Source of the DNA: Pelomonas candidula
Lineage (GTDB): Bacteria; Pseudomonadota; Gammaproteobacteria; Burkholderiales; Burkholderiaceae_C
NCBI RefSeq assembly: GCF_043555985.1
Contig: NZ_JBIGIC010000007.1
Coordinates: 62,001-126,000, forward strand
Reading direction: 5' to 3'
Length of the DNA stretch: 64,000 bases
Part shown: positions 36,700 to 45,192 of the stretch, piece after piece
Layout: each line of letters starts with the position of its first letter
Numbering within the stretch: position 1 is the stretch's first letter
Translations under genes and position numbers: made by a program
The notes under the pieces: model-generated
Seen by the model: the letters and a program-made list of their open reading frames with translations, nothing else
What the model was told of the DNA's origin: nothing
The model's database searches: none

Positions 36700-36734
36700 G
36701 GGGGTGCTCCTCTCATGGGGCGCCCCTTCTTTTT
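36700..36734 (+). terminator. Rho-independent terminator after the BON gene
   Basis: GGGGTGC (36701-36707) pairs with GCGCCCC (36720-36726) with one G-U pair, followed by TTCTTTTTG. It lies 24 bases past the stop codon and separates the gene from the liv-type operon. Confidence 0.65.
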
Positions 36735-36786
36735 GTCATGGTCTGCCCTCGGCGGCGCGGGCGGGGTTCGCCGATAGGATGAGCCG

Positions 36787-37824
36787 ATGGATCTCACCAT
36801 CGCTGCCATCCTGGGCCTCGACGGGTTGACCAACGGTGCCATCTACGCCCTCGTCGCGTTGGCGCTGGTCCTGGTCTTCTCGGTCACCCGCGTCATCTTC
36901 ATCCCGCAGGGCGAATTCGTCGCGTTCGGTGCGCTGACGCTGGCCTCGCTGCAACTGGGCAAGGTGCCCGGCACGGTCTGGCTGCTGGCCATGCTGGCGG
37001 TGGCCGGCGCGGTGCTGGACATCACGCAGGCGCTGCGCGAACGCTGCGCACCGGGGCGTATCGCGCGCCGGCTGCTGGGGGCGCTGGTGCTGCCACTGGC
37101 CATCGCGGGCGTCACGCTGGGGCTGGCGCCGCAGCAGCCGCCGCTGCTGGTGCAGGTGCTGCTGACGCTGGGACTCGTGACGGCCATGGGCCCGCTGCTG
37201 TACCGGCTGGCCTACCGCGCACTGTCCGGTGCCAGCGTGCTGACGCTGCTCATCGTCTCGGTGGGCGTGCACTTCGCGCTGACGGGCATCGGCCTCGTGT
37301 TCTTCGGCGCCGAGGGCTACCGCACGCCGGCGTTCTGGGACGCGCGCTTCGATGTCGGGCCGCTGAGCTTCACGGGGCAGACGCTGATCATCTTCGGCGC
37401 GTCGGTCGCGCTGATCGCCGCGCTGTTCCTCTTCTTCGAGCGCACGCTGACGGGCAAGGCGCTGCGCGCCACGTCGGTCAACCGCACCGGCGCGCGGCTG
37501 ATGGGCATCTCCGGCGACGCCGCGGGCGCGATGAGCTTCACGATGGCGGCCTTCATCGGCGCGCTGTCGGGCCTGCTGATCTCGCCGTCGACGACGATCT
37601 ACTACGACACCGGCTTTCTCATCGGCCTGAAGGGCTTCGTCGCCGCGGTGTTCGGCGGCCTTGCCAGCTTCCCGATGGCGCTGGGCGGCGCCATCGGCGT
37701 GGGCCTCATCGAGAGCTTCGGCTCGTTCTACGCGAGTGCATTCAAGGAGGTCATCGTGTTCACGGTGATCCTGCCGGTGCTGCTGTGGCGGTCCTTCGTG
37801 GACCCGCATCACGAGGAGCATTGA
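36787..37824 (+). CDS. Branched-chain-type ABC transporter permease (LivH-like)
   Basis: 345 residues, longer than the usual 290-310. It opens with the LivH pattern GLTNGAIYALVALALVLVFSVTRV; an extra loop and segment of about 50 residues (about 78-130) lies between the first and second membrane groups. GEFVAFGALTL and FGGLASFPMALGGAIGVGLIES are family motifs. It forms the inner-membrane channel with the fused LivM part. The whole operon lacks a binding-protein gene, so the substrate (amino acid, urea, aromatic acid or other) is open. Confidence 0.87.
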   Translation: MDLTIAAILGLDGLTNGAIYALVALALVLVFSVTRVIFIPQGEFVAFGALTLASLQLGKVPGTVWLLAMLAVAGAVLDITQALRERCAPGRIARRLLGALVLPLAIAGVTLGLAPQQPPLLVQVLLTLGLVTAMGPLLYRLAYRALSGASVLTLLIVSVGVHFALTGIGLVFFGAEGYRTPAFWDARFDVGPLSFTGQTLIIFGASVALIAALFLFFERTLTGKALRATSVNRTGARLMGISGDAAGAMSFTMAAFIGALSGLLISPSTTIYYDTGFLIGLKGFVAAVFGGLASFPMALGGAIGVGLIESFGSFYASAFKEVIVFTVILPVLLWRSFVDPHHEEH

Positions 37825-37827
37825 CCG

Positions 37828-39603
37828 ATGAACCGTACTCATCTGACGGCAGCGGCCGTCGTCGTGCTGCTGGCGCTGCCGTTCGCACCGGTGCCGGATT
37901 TCTGGATCACGCAGCTCAACTACATCGGCCTGTTCTCGCTGGTCGTGCTGGGCCTCGTGCTGCTGACCGGCGTGGGCGGGCTGACGTCCTTCGGCCAGGC
38001 CGCGTTCGCCGGCGTGGGGGCCTACGCCACGGGTTATCTGACGACGGTGCTGGGGCTGTCGCCGTGGCTGGGGCTGGTGGCCGGGCTGGCCGTCACGCTG
38101 GTGCTGGCGCTGGTCATTGGCGCGCTGACGCTGCGCATGTCGGGCCACTACCTGCCGCTGGCCACCATCTGCTGGTGCCTGGCGCTGTACTACCTGGTCG
38201 GCAACCTGGAGGCGCTGGGCAAATACGACGGGCTGCTGGGCCTGCCCGCCATCACGCTGGGCGATTTCAGCTTCCAGAGCGAGCGCCGCATCTACCTGCT
38301 GATCTGGCTGGCCGCGCTGCTGGCGGCGCTGGGCGTGACGCGGCTGCTGGACTCGCGGCCCGGCCGCGTCATGCGTGCGCTCAACACCAACCGCGGCGGC
38401 GGCGCGACGATGCCCGAGGCGATGGGCGCGTCGACCTTCCGCTACAAGCTGGTGATGTTCGTCATCGCGGCGCTGCTGGCCTCGGTGTCGGGCTGGCTCT
38501 ACGCGCACATGCAGCGCAGCGTGAACCCGTCGCCGTTCGGCATCAAGTTCGGCATCGAGTACCTGTTCATGGCCGTGCTGGGCGGCATCGGCGCGGTGGG
38601 CGGTGCGTTCACCGGCGCGGCGCTCGTGAAGCTGGCCGAGGACCAGCTCAAGGTCTGGTTGCCGCTGGTGTTCGGCGGCTCGGGCAACTACGAGATCATC
38701 GTGTTCGGCGTTGTGCTGGTGCTGGTGCTGCGGTTTGCGCCCGATGGCCTGTGGCCGCTGATGGCGCGCTGGCTGCCGGCGCGTGGGCAGCGCGCAGTCG
38801 ATGAAGGTGCGCAGCCGCTCGGTTCGCGCCGCCACCCCGAGCGCGGCGCGGCGCTGCTGGACGTGCGCAAGATCCGCAAGCAGTTCGGCGGCTTGGTCGC
38901 CGTCAATGACATCAGCTTCGCCATCCGCGCCGGCGACATCGTCGGGCTCATTGGCCCCAACGGCGCGGGCAAGAGCACGACCTTCAACCTCGTCTCCGGC
39001 GTGCTGCCGCTGACCGCCGGTGAGGTGGAACTGCTGGGTCAGCGTGTCGACGGTCGCGGTAGCCGCGACATCGCCCGTTCCGGCCTGAGCCGCACCTTCC
39101 AGCACGTGAAGCTGGTGCCCGACATGACGGTGCTGGAGAACGTGGCGCTGGGCTGCTACCTGCGCACCCGCAGCGGCGCGATGGCCGCGATGCTGGGCCT
39201 GGACCGCGCCGAGGAGCGCCAGGCCCGCGCCGAGGCGCTGCGCCAGCTGCGCCGCATCGGCCTGGCCGACCAGGCTCACGAGCTCGCCGGCAACCTGGCG
39301 CTGGGCCCGCAGCGTCTCGTCGAGATCGCCCGCGCGCTGGCCAGCGACCCGTCGCTGCTGCTGCTGGACGAACCTGCCGCCGGCCTGCGCCACAAGGAGA
39401 AGGAGGCGCTCGCCGAGGTGCTGAAGCAGCTGAAGGCCGAGGGCCTGTCGCTGCTGCTCGTCGAGCACGACATGGACTTCGTCATGAAGCTCACCGACCG
39501 CATCGTCGTCATGGAGTTCGGCCGCTGGCTGATGGAAGGCACGCCGGCCGAGGTGCAGGCCAGCCCGGCCGTGCGTGCCGCCTACCTGGGAGCGGACGAA
39601 TGA
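37828..39603 (+). CDS. Fused LivM-type permease and LivG-type ATPase
   Basis: 591 residues. Residues 1 to about 320 are a LivM permease (GLTSFGQAAFAGVGAYATGYL is the family motif); about 345-591 are an ATPase with Walker A GPNGAGKST, the Q-loop in LSRTFQHVKL and Walker B LLLLDEPAAGL. The signature region reads NLALGPQRLVEIARAL, where LSGGQ-like sequence (LSYGQ in LivG) is usual, so it is LALGP here. Fusion of these two subunits is known in the family. The gene starts 3 bases after the livH stop and overlaps livF by 4. Confidence 0.87.
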   Translation: MNRTHLTAAAVVVLLALPFAPVPDFWITQLNYIGLFSLVVLGLVLLTGVGGLTSFGQAAFAGVGAYATGYLTTVLGLSPWLGLVAGLAVTLVLALVIGALTLRMSGHYLPLATICWCLALYYLVGNLEALGKYDGLLGLPAITLGDFSFQSERRIYLLIWLAALLAALGVTRLLDSRPGRVMRALNTNRGGGATMPEAMGASTFRYKLVMFVIAALLASVSGWLYAHMQRSVNPSPFGIKFGIEYLFMAVLGGIGAVGGAFTGAALVKLAEDQLKVWLPLVFGGSGNYEIIVFGVVLVLVLRFAPDGLWPLMARWLPARGQRAVDEGAQPLGSRRHPERGAALLDVRKIRKQFGGLVAVNDISFAIRAGDIVGLIGPNGAGKSTTFNLVSGVLPLTAGEVELLGQRVDGRGSRDIARSGLSRTFQHVKLVPDMTVLENVALGCYLRTRSGAMAAMLGLDRAEERQARAEALRQLRRIGLADQAHELAGNLALGPQRLVEIARALASDPSLLLLDEPAAGLRHKEKEALAEVLKQLKAEGLSLLLVEHDMDFVMKLTDRIVVMEFGRWLMEGTPAEVQASPAVRAAYLGADE

Positions 39604-40331
39604 GCGCGCTGCTGGAAGTGAGCGGCTTGTACGCGGGCTATGGCCGCGCCGAAGTGCTGCACGGCTTGAGCTTTGCGGCGCAGGAGAAGAGCGTCGTCAC
39701 GGTCATCGGCCCCAATGGCGCCGGCAAATCCACGCTGCTCGGCGCGCTGATGGGCCTGATCCCGTCGCGCAGCGCCGTGCTGCGTTTTGCAGGTGAGGAC
39801 ATCGCCCGGCTGACGCTCGAAGAGCGCGTGCTCGCCGGCCTCGCGCTGGTGCCCGAGAAGCGCGAGCTGTTCGGCACCATGAGCGTGGAAGACAACCTGC
39901 TGCTGGGCGGCTGGCGGCCACGCACGCTGGGCGACAAGCGCTGGCGCGACGGGCTGGAGAGCGTCTACGCGCGCTTCCCGCGGCTCAAGGAGCGGCGCGC
40001 GCAGGCGGCCGGCACGCTGTCCGGCGGCGAACGCCAGATGCTCGCGCTGGGCCGCGCGCTGATGGGCCAACCCAAGCTGCTGATGCTCGACGAACCCAGC
40101 CTGGGCCTGGCGCCGCTGATCGTCCGCGAGATCTTCGCCATCGTCGACGACCTGCGCGCCGGCGGCGTCAGCATCCTGCTCGTCGAACAGAACGCCCGCG
40201 CCGCGCTGCGCGTGGCGGATCACGGCCACGTGCTGGAGACGGGGGAGTTCGGGTTGAGCGGACCCGCGGATCAGCTGGCGGCGGACCCGAGGGTCATCGA
40301 GACCTACCTTGGCGCGGAACGGCAAGGTTAG
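39600..40331 (+). CDS. Branched-chain-type ABC transporter ATPase (LivF-like)
   Basis: 243 residues with Walker A GPNGAGKST, signature LSGGERQML, Walker B LLMLDEPSLGLAPLIV and the LivF-typical VPEKRELFGTMSVEDNLLLG. It pairs with the fused LivM-LivG protein to power import. Coupled by ATGA to the preceding gene. Its signature is canonical while that of its partner is altered, which may make it the main ATPase. Confidence 0.9.
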   Translation: MSALLEVSGLYAGYGRAEVLHGLSFAAQEKSVVTVIGPNGAGKSTLLGALMGLIPSRSAVLRFAGEDIARLTLEERVLAGLALVPEKRELFGTMSVEDNLLLGGWRPRTLGDKRWRDGLESVYARFPRLKERRAQAAGTLSGGERQMLALGRALMGQPKLLMLDEPSLGLAPLIVREIFAIVDDLRAGGVSILLVEQNARAALRVADHGHVLETGEFGLSGPADQLAADPRVIETYLGAERQG

Positions 40332-40359
40332 TATTCAGCGGCTTGAACCGGGAGTGCAC

Positions 40360-40647
40360 ATGAAGCTGTTCGTCGCGAAGATCGTCGTTGCGGTAGTTGC
40401 CATCGGCGGCATCGCACTGGTTGCCGCTGCGCAGATCGCACCGGCCGTGGCGCCTTGGAAGGTGCTGCTCGCCGTTGCCGCGTTCGTGGCCGCGCTGGTG
40501 TCGCTCGCGCTGCTGCACGCCTTCGTGACCGGCTCGCTGAAGCAACTGCTGCTGCGCTGGGGCGCCATCGACACACAGTGGCTCTGGGCGCCGGACTATC
40601 CCGAAGGCTTCAAGCAACAGTGGCGGGGCGGCGAGGACAAGCGTTGA
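40360..40647 (+). CDS. Small two-span membrane protein, unknown function
   Basis: 95 residues starting at ATG 40360 after GGGAG. Two hydrophobic segments (about 4-25 and 31-57) are followed by a soluble tail with LKQLLLRWGAIDTQWLWAPDYPEGFKQQW. No family is recognised. It lies 28 bases behind the transporter operon on the same strand and might be co-transcribed, but nothing shows a role in transport. Confidence 0.65.
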   Translation: MKLFVAKIVVAVVAIGGIALVAAAQIAPAVAPWKVLLAVAAFVAALVSLALLHAFVTGSLKQLLLRWGAIDTQWLWAPDYPEGFKQQWRGGEDKR

Positions 40648-40680
40648 AGGCAAGTCGACGGGGGCCGGCCGCCACAGCCC

Positions 40681-41436
40681 CTACTGCGCCGTGAACCCGC
40701 CATCCACCGCGATGGACTGCCCCGTCAGGTACTTCGCCTTGTCGCTCGCCAGGAACACGATGGTCTGCGCAACCTCGTCGACGGTGCCGGCTCGCTGGGC
40801 TGGCACGCTGGCCAGCAGCCCGGCCTTGGCATCGGCGTTGTGGCCGGTGAATCGCTCCATCATGTCGGTCTGGATCGGGCCCGGCGCGACGGCGTTGACG
40901 CGCACGCCGGCGGCGGCGCCTTCGAGTGCCGCGCTCTTGGTCAGGCCTTCGACCGCGTGCTTGCTGGCCGCATAGACCGACGCGCCGGCAAAGCCGATCA
41001 GCCCGGCCACTGACGACAGGTTGACGATGGCACCGCTGCCTTGAGCCAGCATCGCGCGCATCTGGTGCTTCAGCGAGAACAGCACGCCGCGCACGTTGGT
41101 GTCGAAGATGGCGTCGTAGTTCTCGGCGCTCTGCTCGGTGATGGGGCCGGTGGCGCCTTCGGTGCCGGCGTTGTTGACGGCCACGTCCAGGCGGCCGAAG
41201 CGCGTCACGGTCCGCTCGACGAGGGCGCGCACGTCGGCCTCGTGGCGCACGTCGGCGCGGATGAAGGCGGCAGCCGGCGCGCCCTCCTTCTGCAACTCGG
41301 TGGCCAGCGACTGGCCTTCGGGTTCGCGGCGGCCGCTGACGACGACGGTGGCGCCTTCGCGGGCGAAGGCGAGGGCGGTGGCGCGGCCGATGCCGGTCAG
41401 GGCGCCGGTGATGAGAACGATGGGAGAAGAGGTCAT
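40681..41436 (-). CDS. SDR-family oxidoreductase
   Basis: 251 residues, classical SDR: GALTGIG cofactor motif, NNAGTEG, NLSSVAG with the catalytic serine, YAASK for Tyr/Lys and IAVDGG at the end. Very similar in layout to quinone or keto-ester reductases of this superfamily; substrate unknown. It is divergent from a LysR gene that probably regulates it. ATG 41436 starts the homology (MTSSPIVLITG). Confidence 0.88.
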   Translation of the reverse strand: MTSSPIVLITGALTGIGRATALAFAREGATVVVSGRREPEGQSLATELQKEGAPAAAFIRADVRHEADVRALVERTVTRFGRLDVAVNNAGTEGATGPITEQSAENYDAIFDTNVRGVLFSLKHQMRAMLAQGSGAIVNLSSVAGLIGFAGASVYAASKHAVEGLTKSAALEGAAAGVRVNAVAPGPIQTDMMERFTGHNADAKAGLLASVPAQRAGTVDEVAQTIVFLASDKAKYLTGQSIAVDGGFTAQ

Positions 41437-41525
41437 GTGAGTGCTCCAGGGCAGACGGTGGTTGAGTGACTTCACTGTGATTGCTGCCCCACTAAAGCAG
41501 TAGCCTGCCGCGCTGCCTAAGATTT

Positions 41526-41540
41526 ATTCCAGACAGGAAT
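41526..41540. promoter_or_regulatory. LysR-type T-N11-A binding site
   Basis: ATTCC and GGAAT form a perfect inverted repeat with a 5-base spacer, matching the T-N11-A rule for LysR regulators. It lies 16 bases before the LysR start and about 90 bases before the divergent SDR start, where it can repress the regulator and activate the SDR gene. Confidence 0.55.
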
Positions 41541-41555
41541 TGAGGGCAACGACAG

Positions 41556-42470
41556 ATGGACCGTTTGCAGGCCATGCAGACCCTGGTGCGGGTGGTGGAA
41601 CTGGGCAGCTTCTCGGCCGCGGCGCGCGAGACCGGCAGCACGCAGAGCGCCGTCAGCAAGCAGGTGGCGGCGCTGGAGAAAGCGCTCGGCGCGCAGCTGC
41701 TGGCACGCAGCACGCGGGCGCTGAAGCTGACCGAGGCGGGCGAGCGCTACGTGGAGCAGGCGCGGCGCCTGGTGGCCGAGATTGCCGAGGCCGAGAGCGA
41801 GCTGCGCGCCGGCGAGCACCGGCTGCAGGGCACGCTGCGCGTGGCGGCGTCGGTGACCTTCGGGCGGCGCCAGCTGATGCCGCTGGTGCGCAGCTTCCTC
41901 GCGGCGCACCCGGGCGTGCAGATCGACCTGAGGCTGAACGACGGCTTCATCGACCTCATCGAGCAGGGCATCGACATCGCGGTGCGCATCGGCGAGCAGC
42001 CGGACTCCAGCTTCGTCGCGCGCCGCATCGGCACGACGCACCGTGCCGTGATGGCCTGCCGCGGCTACTTCGAGCAACGGGGCATCGCGCCGCCGCGGCA
42101 GCCGGCGGACCTGGCGCGGCACGACTGCATCGTCTACAGCGAGCTGCGCACGGGGCCGATCTGGACCTTCGAAGCAGGCTCGCAGGCCGCGGCGCCGCCG
42201 GGCAGCGAGGTCAGCGTGCGCGTGGGGGGCACGCTGCGCACCAACAGCGGCGAGGCGGTGCGCGAGGCGCTGCTGTCGGGCATGGGGCTGGCGTATTCGC
42301 CGACATGGCTGTTCGACGTGGAGCTGGCCAGCGGCGAGGTGGAGGTCGTCATGCCACAGTGGCTCGGGCGCTCGCTGCCCATCCAGCTCGTCAGCCCGCC
42401 GCAGCGGCGGCTGTCGGGCAAGGTCAAGGCCTTTGGCGACCACCTGGCCGCCGGGCTGGCGCCGGCCTGA
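41556..42470 (+). CDS. LysR-family transcriptional regulator
   Basis: 304 residues: N-terminal helix-turn-helix (GSFSAAARETGSTQSAVSKQVAALEKALG) and a LysR substrate domain beginning GTLRVAASVTFGRRQLMPLV, as in the CrgA/AaeR-like group. It probably controls the divergent SDR gene through the T-N11-A site between them. Confidence 0.9.
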   Translation: MDRLQAMQTLVRVVELGSFSAAARETGSTQSAVSKQVAALEKALGAQLLARSTRALKLTEAGERYVEQARRLVAEIAEAESELRAGEHRLQGTLRVAASVTFGRRQLMPLVRSFLAAHPGVQIDLRLNDGFIDLIEQGIDIAVRIGEQPDSSFVARRIGTTHRAVMACRGYFEQRGIAPPRQPADLARHDCIVYSELRTGPIWTFEAGSQAAAPPGSEVSVRVGGTLRTNSGEAVREALLSGMGLAYSPTWLFDVELASGEVEVVMPQWLGRSLPIQLVSPPQRRLSGKVKAFGDHLAAGLAPA

Positions 42471-42486
42471 GCCAGCGTCCCGCGGC

Positions 42487-42512
42487 GAGCCCCGCCCGGC
42501 AAGGGCGGGCTC
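42487..42512. terminator. GC-rich hairpin between convergent genes
   Basis: GAGCCCCGCCC and GGGCGGGCTC pair over 10 bases with one bulged C and a GGCAA loop. It lies between the LysR stop (42470) and the methyltransferase stop (42512-42514). There is no T-tract, so it may act as a bidirectional structural stop only. Confidence 0.35.
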
Positions 42513-43144
42513 TAGGCGTCCGTGGTCGCGTTGGGCCGGTGGGCCTGGGGCCGCTGCCAGGCCAGCAGCTTGTTGTTGGCCGGCATGTCCAGCCGCTCGC
42601 GCAGTCGCAGGCCCACGGCGGCGGCTTCGGCCGCAACGTCGGCAAGCCGCCGGATGCCCCACGCTGGATTGCGTGAGCGCAGGTCGGCATCGAAGGCGAG
42701 GTTGCTCGGCGCCGTCGGCTCGTCGTCCAGCAAGTAGGGGCCGTAGGTGAGCAGCAGCCCGCCCGGTGCGAGGTGCCGGGCTGCTCCCCGCATCAGCCCC
42801 GCCGTGCAGGCCCACGGCGCGATGTGGATCATGTTGGCGCAGTAGATCGCGTCCACCTGAGCCGGCACGCCGGGCCAGGCGGTGTCGAGCACGTCCAGCG
42901 TGATCGGCGGGCGCACGCGGTCCAGCCCCTCGCACCACGCCGCGATGGACGGCAGCGCCGCCGCGTCGAAGTCGCTGGGCTGCCACTGCCAGCCGGGCAG
43001 CCCGTGGCTGAGCAAGGCCGCATGCTGGCCCGTGCCGCTGGCGATCTCCAGCATGAAGCCGGTCGGCGGCAGCAGGCGTTGCAGCACCGCCAGGATGGGC
43101 GGGCCGTTGCGTTCGGCGGCGGGGCTGTAGCGGCGTTCGCGCAT
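42512..43144 (-). CDS. DUF938 methyltransferase-like protein
   Basis: 210 residues. Starts MRERRYSPAAERNGPPIL, the DUF938 opening, followed by the SAM-binding motif FMLEIASGTGQHAALL and then YCANMIHIAPW and GLLLTYGPYL. The fold is that of class I methyltransferases; the substrate of this family is not established. It sits 3 bases downstream of the chemoreceptor gene's stop codon on the same strand. Confidence 0.85.
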   Translation of the reverse strand: MRERRYSPAAERNGPPILAVLQRLLPPTGFMLEIASGTGQHAALLSHGLPGWQWQPSDFDAAALPSIAAWCEGLDRVRPPITLDVLDTAWPGVPAQVDAIYCANMIHIAPWACTAGLMRGAARHLAPGGLLLTYGPYLLDDEPTAPSNLAFDADLRSRNPAWGIRRLADVAAEAAAVGLRLRERLDMPANNKLLAWQRPQAHRPNATTDA

Positions 43145-43147
43145 CGG

Positions 43148-44863
43148 CTAGAAGCTGGTCCAGTCGTCGTCCGTCGCCCCTGCCGATGCGGTGGCCACCA
43201 CCGGTGCGGGCCTGGCGGCGGGGGGCGGGAGTGCCTTGGCCTTCGGCGTGGATGGAGGCGTGGTGGTGGCCGGGCGGGCTGCCCGGGCCTTCGGCGGTGC
43301 CGGTGTTCGCGCGGCGTCGCCGCCGAGGCGGAATGTCGACACGATGTCCACCATCTGCAGGGCCTGCTGCTTCAGGCTCTCCGCCGCCGCCGCGGACTCC
43401 TCCACCAGTGCGGCGTTCTGCTGCGTGACCTGGTCCATCTGCGAGACGGCCTGTTCGACCTGGCCCACGCCGTCGGCCTGCTCGACGCTGGCGTTGCTGA
43501 TCTCGCCGACGATGTCGGTGACGCGCTGGATGGCCTGCACCAGCGACTGCATGGACTGGCCGGCCGTGTCGACCTGCTGGCTGCCGCGCTCGACCTGCTC
43601 GACGCTGCCGGTGATGAGGCTCTTGATCTCCTTGGCCGCGTCGGCGCTGCGTTGCGCCAGCGAGCGAACCTCGCCGGCGACGACCGCGAAGCCGCGCCCC
43701 TGCTCGCCGGCGCGGGCGGCTTCCACCGCCGCGTTCAGCGCCAGGATGTTGGTCTGGAACGCGATGCCGTCGATGGTGCCGATGATGTCGGCGATCTTGC
43801 GGCTGGAGTCGCTGATGCCGCGCATGGTGTCGACGACATCGCCCACCGCGCTGCCGCCTTGGCGGGCCGCGTCGCTGGCGCTGCGGGCGAGTTGGTCGGC
43901 CTGGCGGGCGTTGTCGGCGTTGCTGCGCACGGTGCTGGCCAGCTCGGACATCGTCGCCGCCGTCTCCTGCAGCGCGGTGGCCTGCTCCTCGGTGCGCTGG
44001 CTCAGGTCGGCGTTGCCCTGCGCGATCTGGCTGCTGGCGGTGGAGACGGACTCGGCGTTGGCACGCACGCGCGACACGGTCTGCGTGAGGCTTTGCCGCA
44101 TGCGTTCCAGCGCGCGGATGAGCAGCGCCGCTTCGTCGTTGCCGTGCGCGGCGACCGGCTCGCGCAGGTCGCCGCCGGCCACCGCGTCGGCCACACCGAC
44201 CGCGCGCTGCAGCGGCACCGTGATGGACCGGATCAGCAGGCGCGAGATGATCAACGCCATCGTGATGGACAACGCGAGCGTGATGATGACGACCAGGCGT
44301 GCCGTGCCGAAGGCCGCATCGGCGTCGGCGCCGGCCTGGTTGGCGCCCTGGGTGTTCAGGGTGATCAGCTTCTCCAGGATGTCCGACGAGCTGTTGTAGA
44401 ACTTCAGCGAGTCGCCTTCCAGGATGGCTCGGGCCTCGTCGTTCTCGTTCTTGCGCGAGTGGACGTACAGCTTCTCGTGCGCGGCCATGTAGGCCTTCCA
44501 GTCGGCCTGGAAGCTCTCGTAGAGGCGACGCTCCTCGGGCGAGCTGATGAGCTTCTCGAAGGCCGCGCGGTTCTTCTCGAACTCGGCCAGCGCCGCCGCC
44601 ATCTCCTTGTCCTTCGCGGCCATCGCCGCGTCATCCGTGGCGAGCACGTGGCCGGTCTCGGCGACGCGGTAGTCCGCGGTGTTGGTGTTGATCTGGTTCA
44701 CCAGCGACGCGCTGGGCAGCCAGTTGGCCGTGATCTCGTGCGTGCGCGACCGCATGCTCAGCATCTGCAGCATCGCGATGCCCGACAGCAGCATCATCAA
44801 GCCCAGCATCACGCCCATCGCGGCCGCCAGGCGCGGCCCGATCTTCCATTGCAGTGGGTTCAT
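43148..44863 (-). CDS. Methyl-accepting chemotaxis protein
   Basis: 571 residues: membrane segment about 10-33, four-helix-bundle periplasmic sensor (35-185), second membrane segment (about 190-210), HAMP (212-265), and cytoplasmic signalling domain with the hairpin tip IDGIAFQTNILALNAAVEAA. A Pro/Ala-rich linker leads to a C-terminal DDDWTSF, similar to the xWxxF pentapeptide that tethers CheR. It therefore should be a high-abundance, methylated receptor. Ligand unknown; no che genes are in the window. Confidence 0.92.
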   Translation of the reverse strand: MNPLQWKIGPRLAAAMGVMLGLMMLLSGIAMLQMLSMRSRTHEITANWLPSASLVNQINTNTADYRVAETGHVLATDDAAMAAKDKEMAAALAEFEKNRAAFEKLISSPEERRLYESFQADWKAYMAAHEKLYVHSRKNENDEARAILEGDSLKFYNSSSDILEKLITLNTQGANQAGADADAAFGTARLVVIITLALSITMALIISRLLIRSITVPLQRAVGVADAVAGGDLREPVAAHGNDEAALLIRALERMRQSLTQTVSRVRANAESVSTASSQIAQGNADLSQRTEEQATALQETAATMSELASTVRSNADNARQADQLARSASDAARQGGSAVGDVVDTMRGISDSSRKIADIIGTIDGIAFQTNILALNAAVEAARAGEQGRGFAVVAGEVRSLAQRSADAAKEIKSLITGSVEQVERGSQQVDTAGQSMQSLVQAIQRVTDIVGEISNASVEQADGVGQVEQAVSQMDQVTQQNAALVEESAAAAESLKQQALQMVDIVSTFRLGGDAARTPAPPKARAARPATTTPPSTPKAKALPPPAARPAPVVATASAGATDDDWTSF

Positions 44864-45014
44864 CTCGGCTCCTCCGGACGGTGTGGTGCGCGGCCCGGGC
44901 GGCCGCGGCAGCGTGGAAGGAGTCTGCCCTGCCGCACCGGCGCTGTCACGCGAGGTTCCAGGTGTTGCGAACGAAACCGCGGACCGGTGCCGGGCCGCCC
45001 CAAGCCGGCTTGCA

Positions 45015-45148
45015 GGCGATGTGCAAGCGGCTCAATGCCGCTTGCATCGCCGTCCCCGTGGGGCTGAGGCTGGACATGGCAAGTCCTGTGGACTTGTCGT
45101 GCCTGCCGAAGAGCAGCCGCTCCGTCGGCTGCGCGGTCTGCAAGACCG
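45015..45148 (-). ncRNA. Candidate structured RNA: four consecutive stem-loops downstream of pirin
   Basis: Stem 1 pairs GGCGATG-TG-CAAGCGGC (45015-45031) with GCCGCTTGCATCGCC (45037-45051), 15 base pairs with a two-base bulge. Stem 2 is CAAGTCC/GGACTTG with a three-base loop (45080-45096). Stem 3 is GCAGCCG/CGGCTGC (45113-45132). Stem 4 is CGGTCT/AGACCG with a GCA loop (45134-45148). Strand is assigned from the pirin transcript, which would read into it. It could be a structured 3' untranslated region or a separate RNA; neither a promoter nor a T-tract is evident. Confidence 0.4.
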
Positions 45149-45152
45149 ACCA

Positions 45153-45192
45153 GGCTTGCCCGCGTTCAGCGTGGCAAGACTGGGCGAGGGGC
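45153..45192 (-). repeat. Dispersed hairpin repeat, copy B (after pirin gene)
   Basis: On the minus strand it begins GCCCCTCGCCC 8 bases after the pirin stop codon. Stem: CCAG/CTGG outer, then CTTGCC/GGCAAG, a bulged A, CGC/GCG and the loop TGAAC. It differs from copy C (50476-50515) at six positions, all paired and all compensated or wobble pairs. No T-tract follows. Confidence 0.7.

Noticed and set aside
36736..39468. 910-codon minus-strand frame across the liv-type operon
   Set aside because: Low-complexity Gln/Arg/His sequence, an antisense artefact of GC-rich codons in the transporter genes.
43730..43740. CGCGTTCAGCG core in the chemoreceptor gene
   Set aside because: Encodes the conserved LNAAVEA of the receptor tip; no stem or flank around it.
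44946..45078. 43-codon minus-strand frame between the chemoreceptor and pirin genes
   Set aside because: Weak ribosome site, crosses a long hairpin, no recognisable feature; kept only as an alternative explanation of the region.
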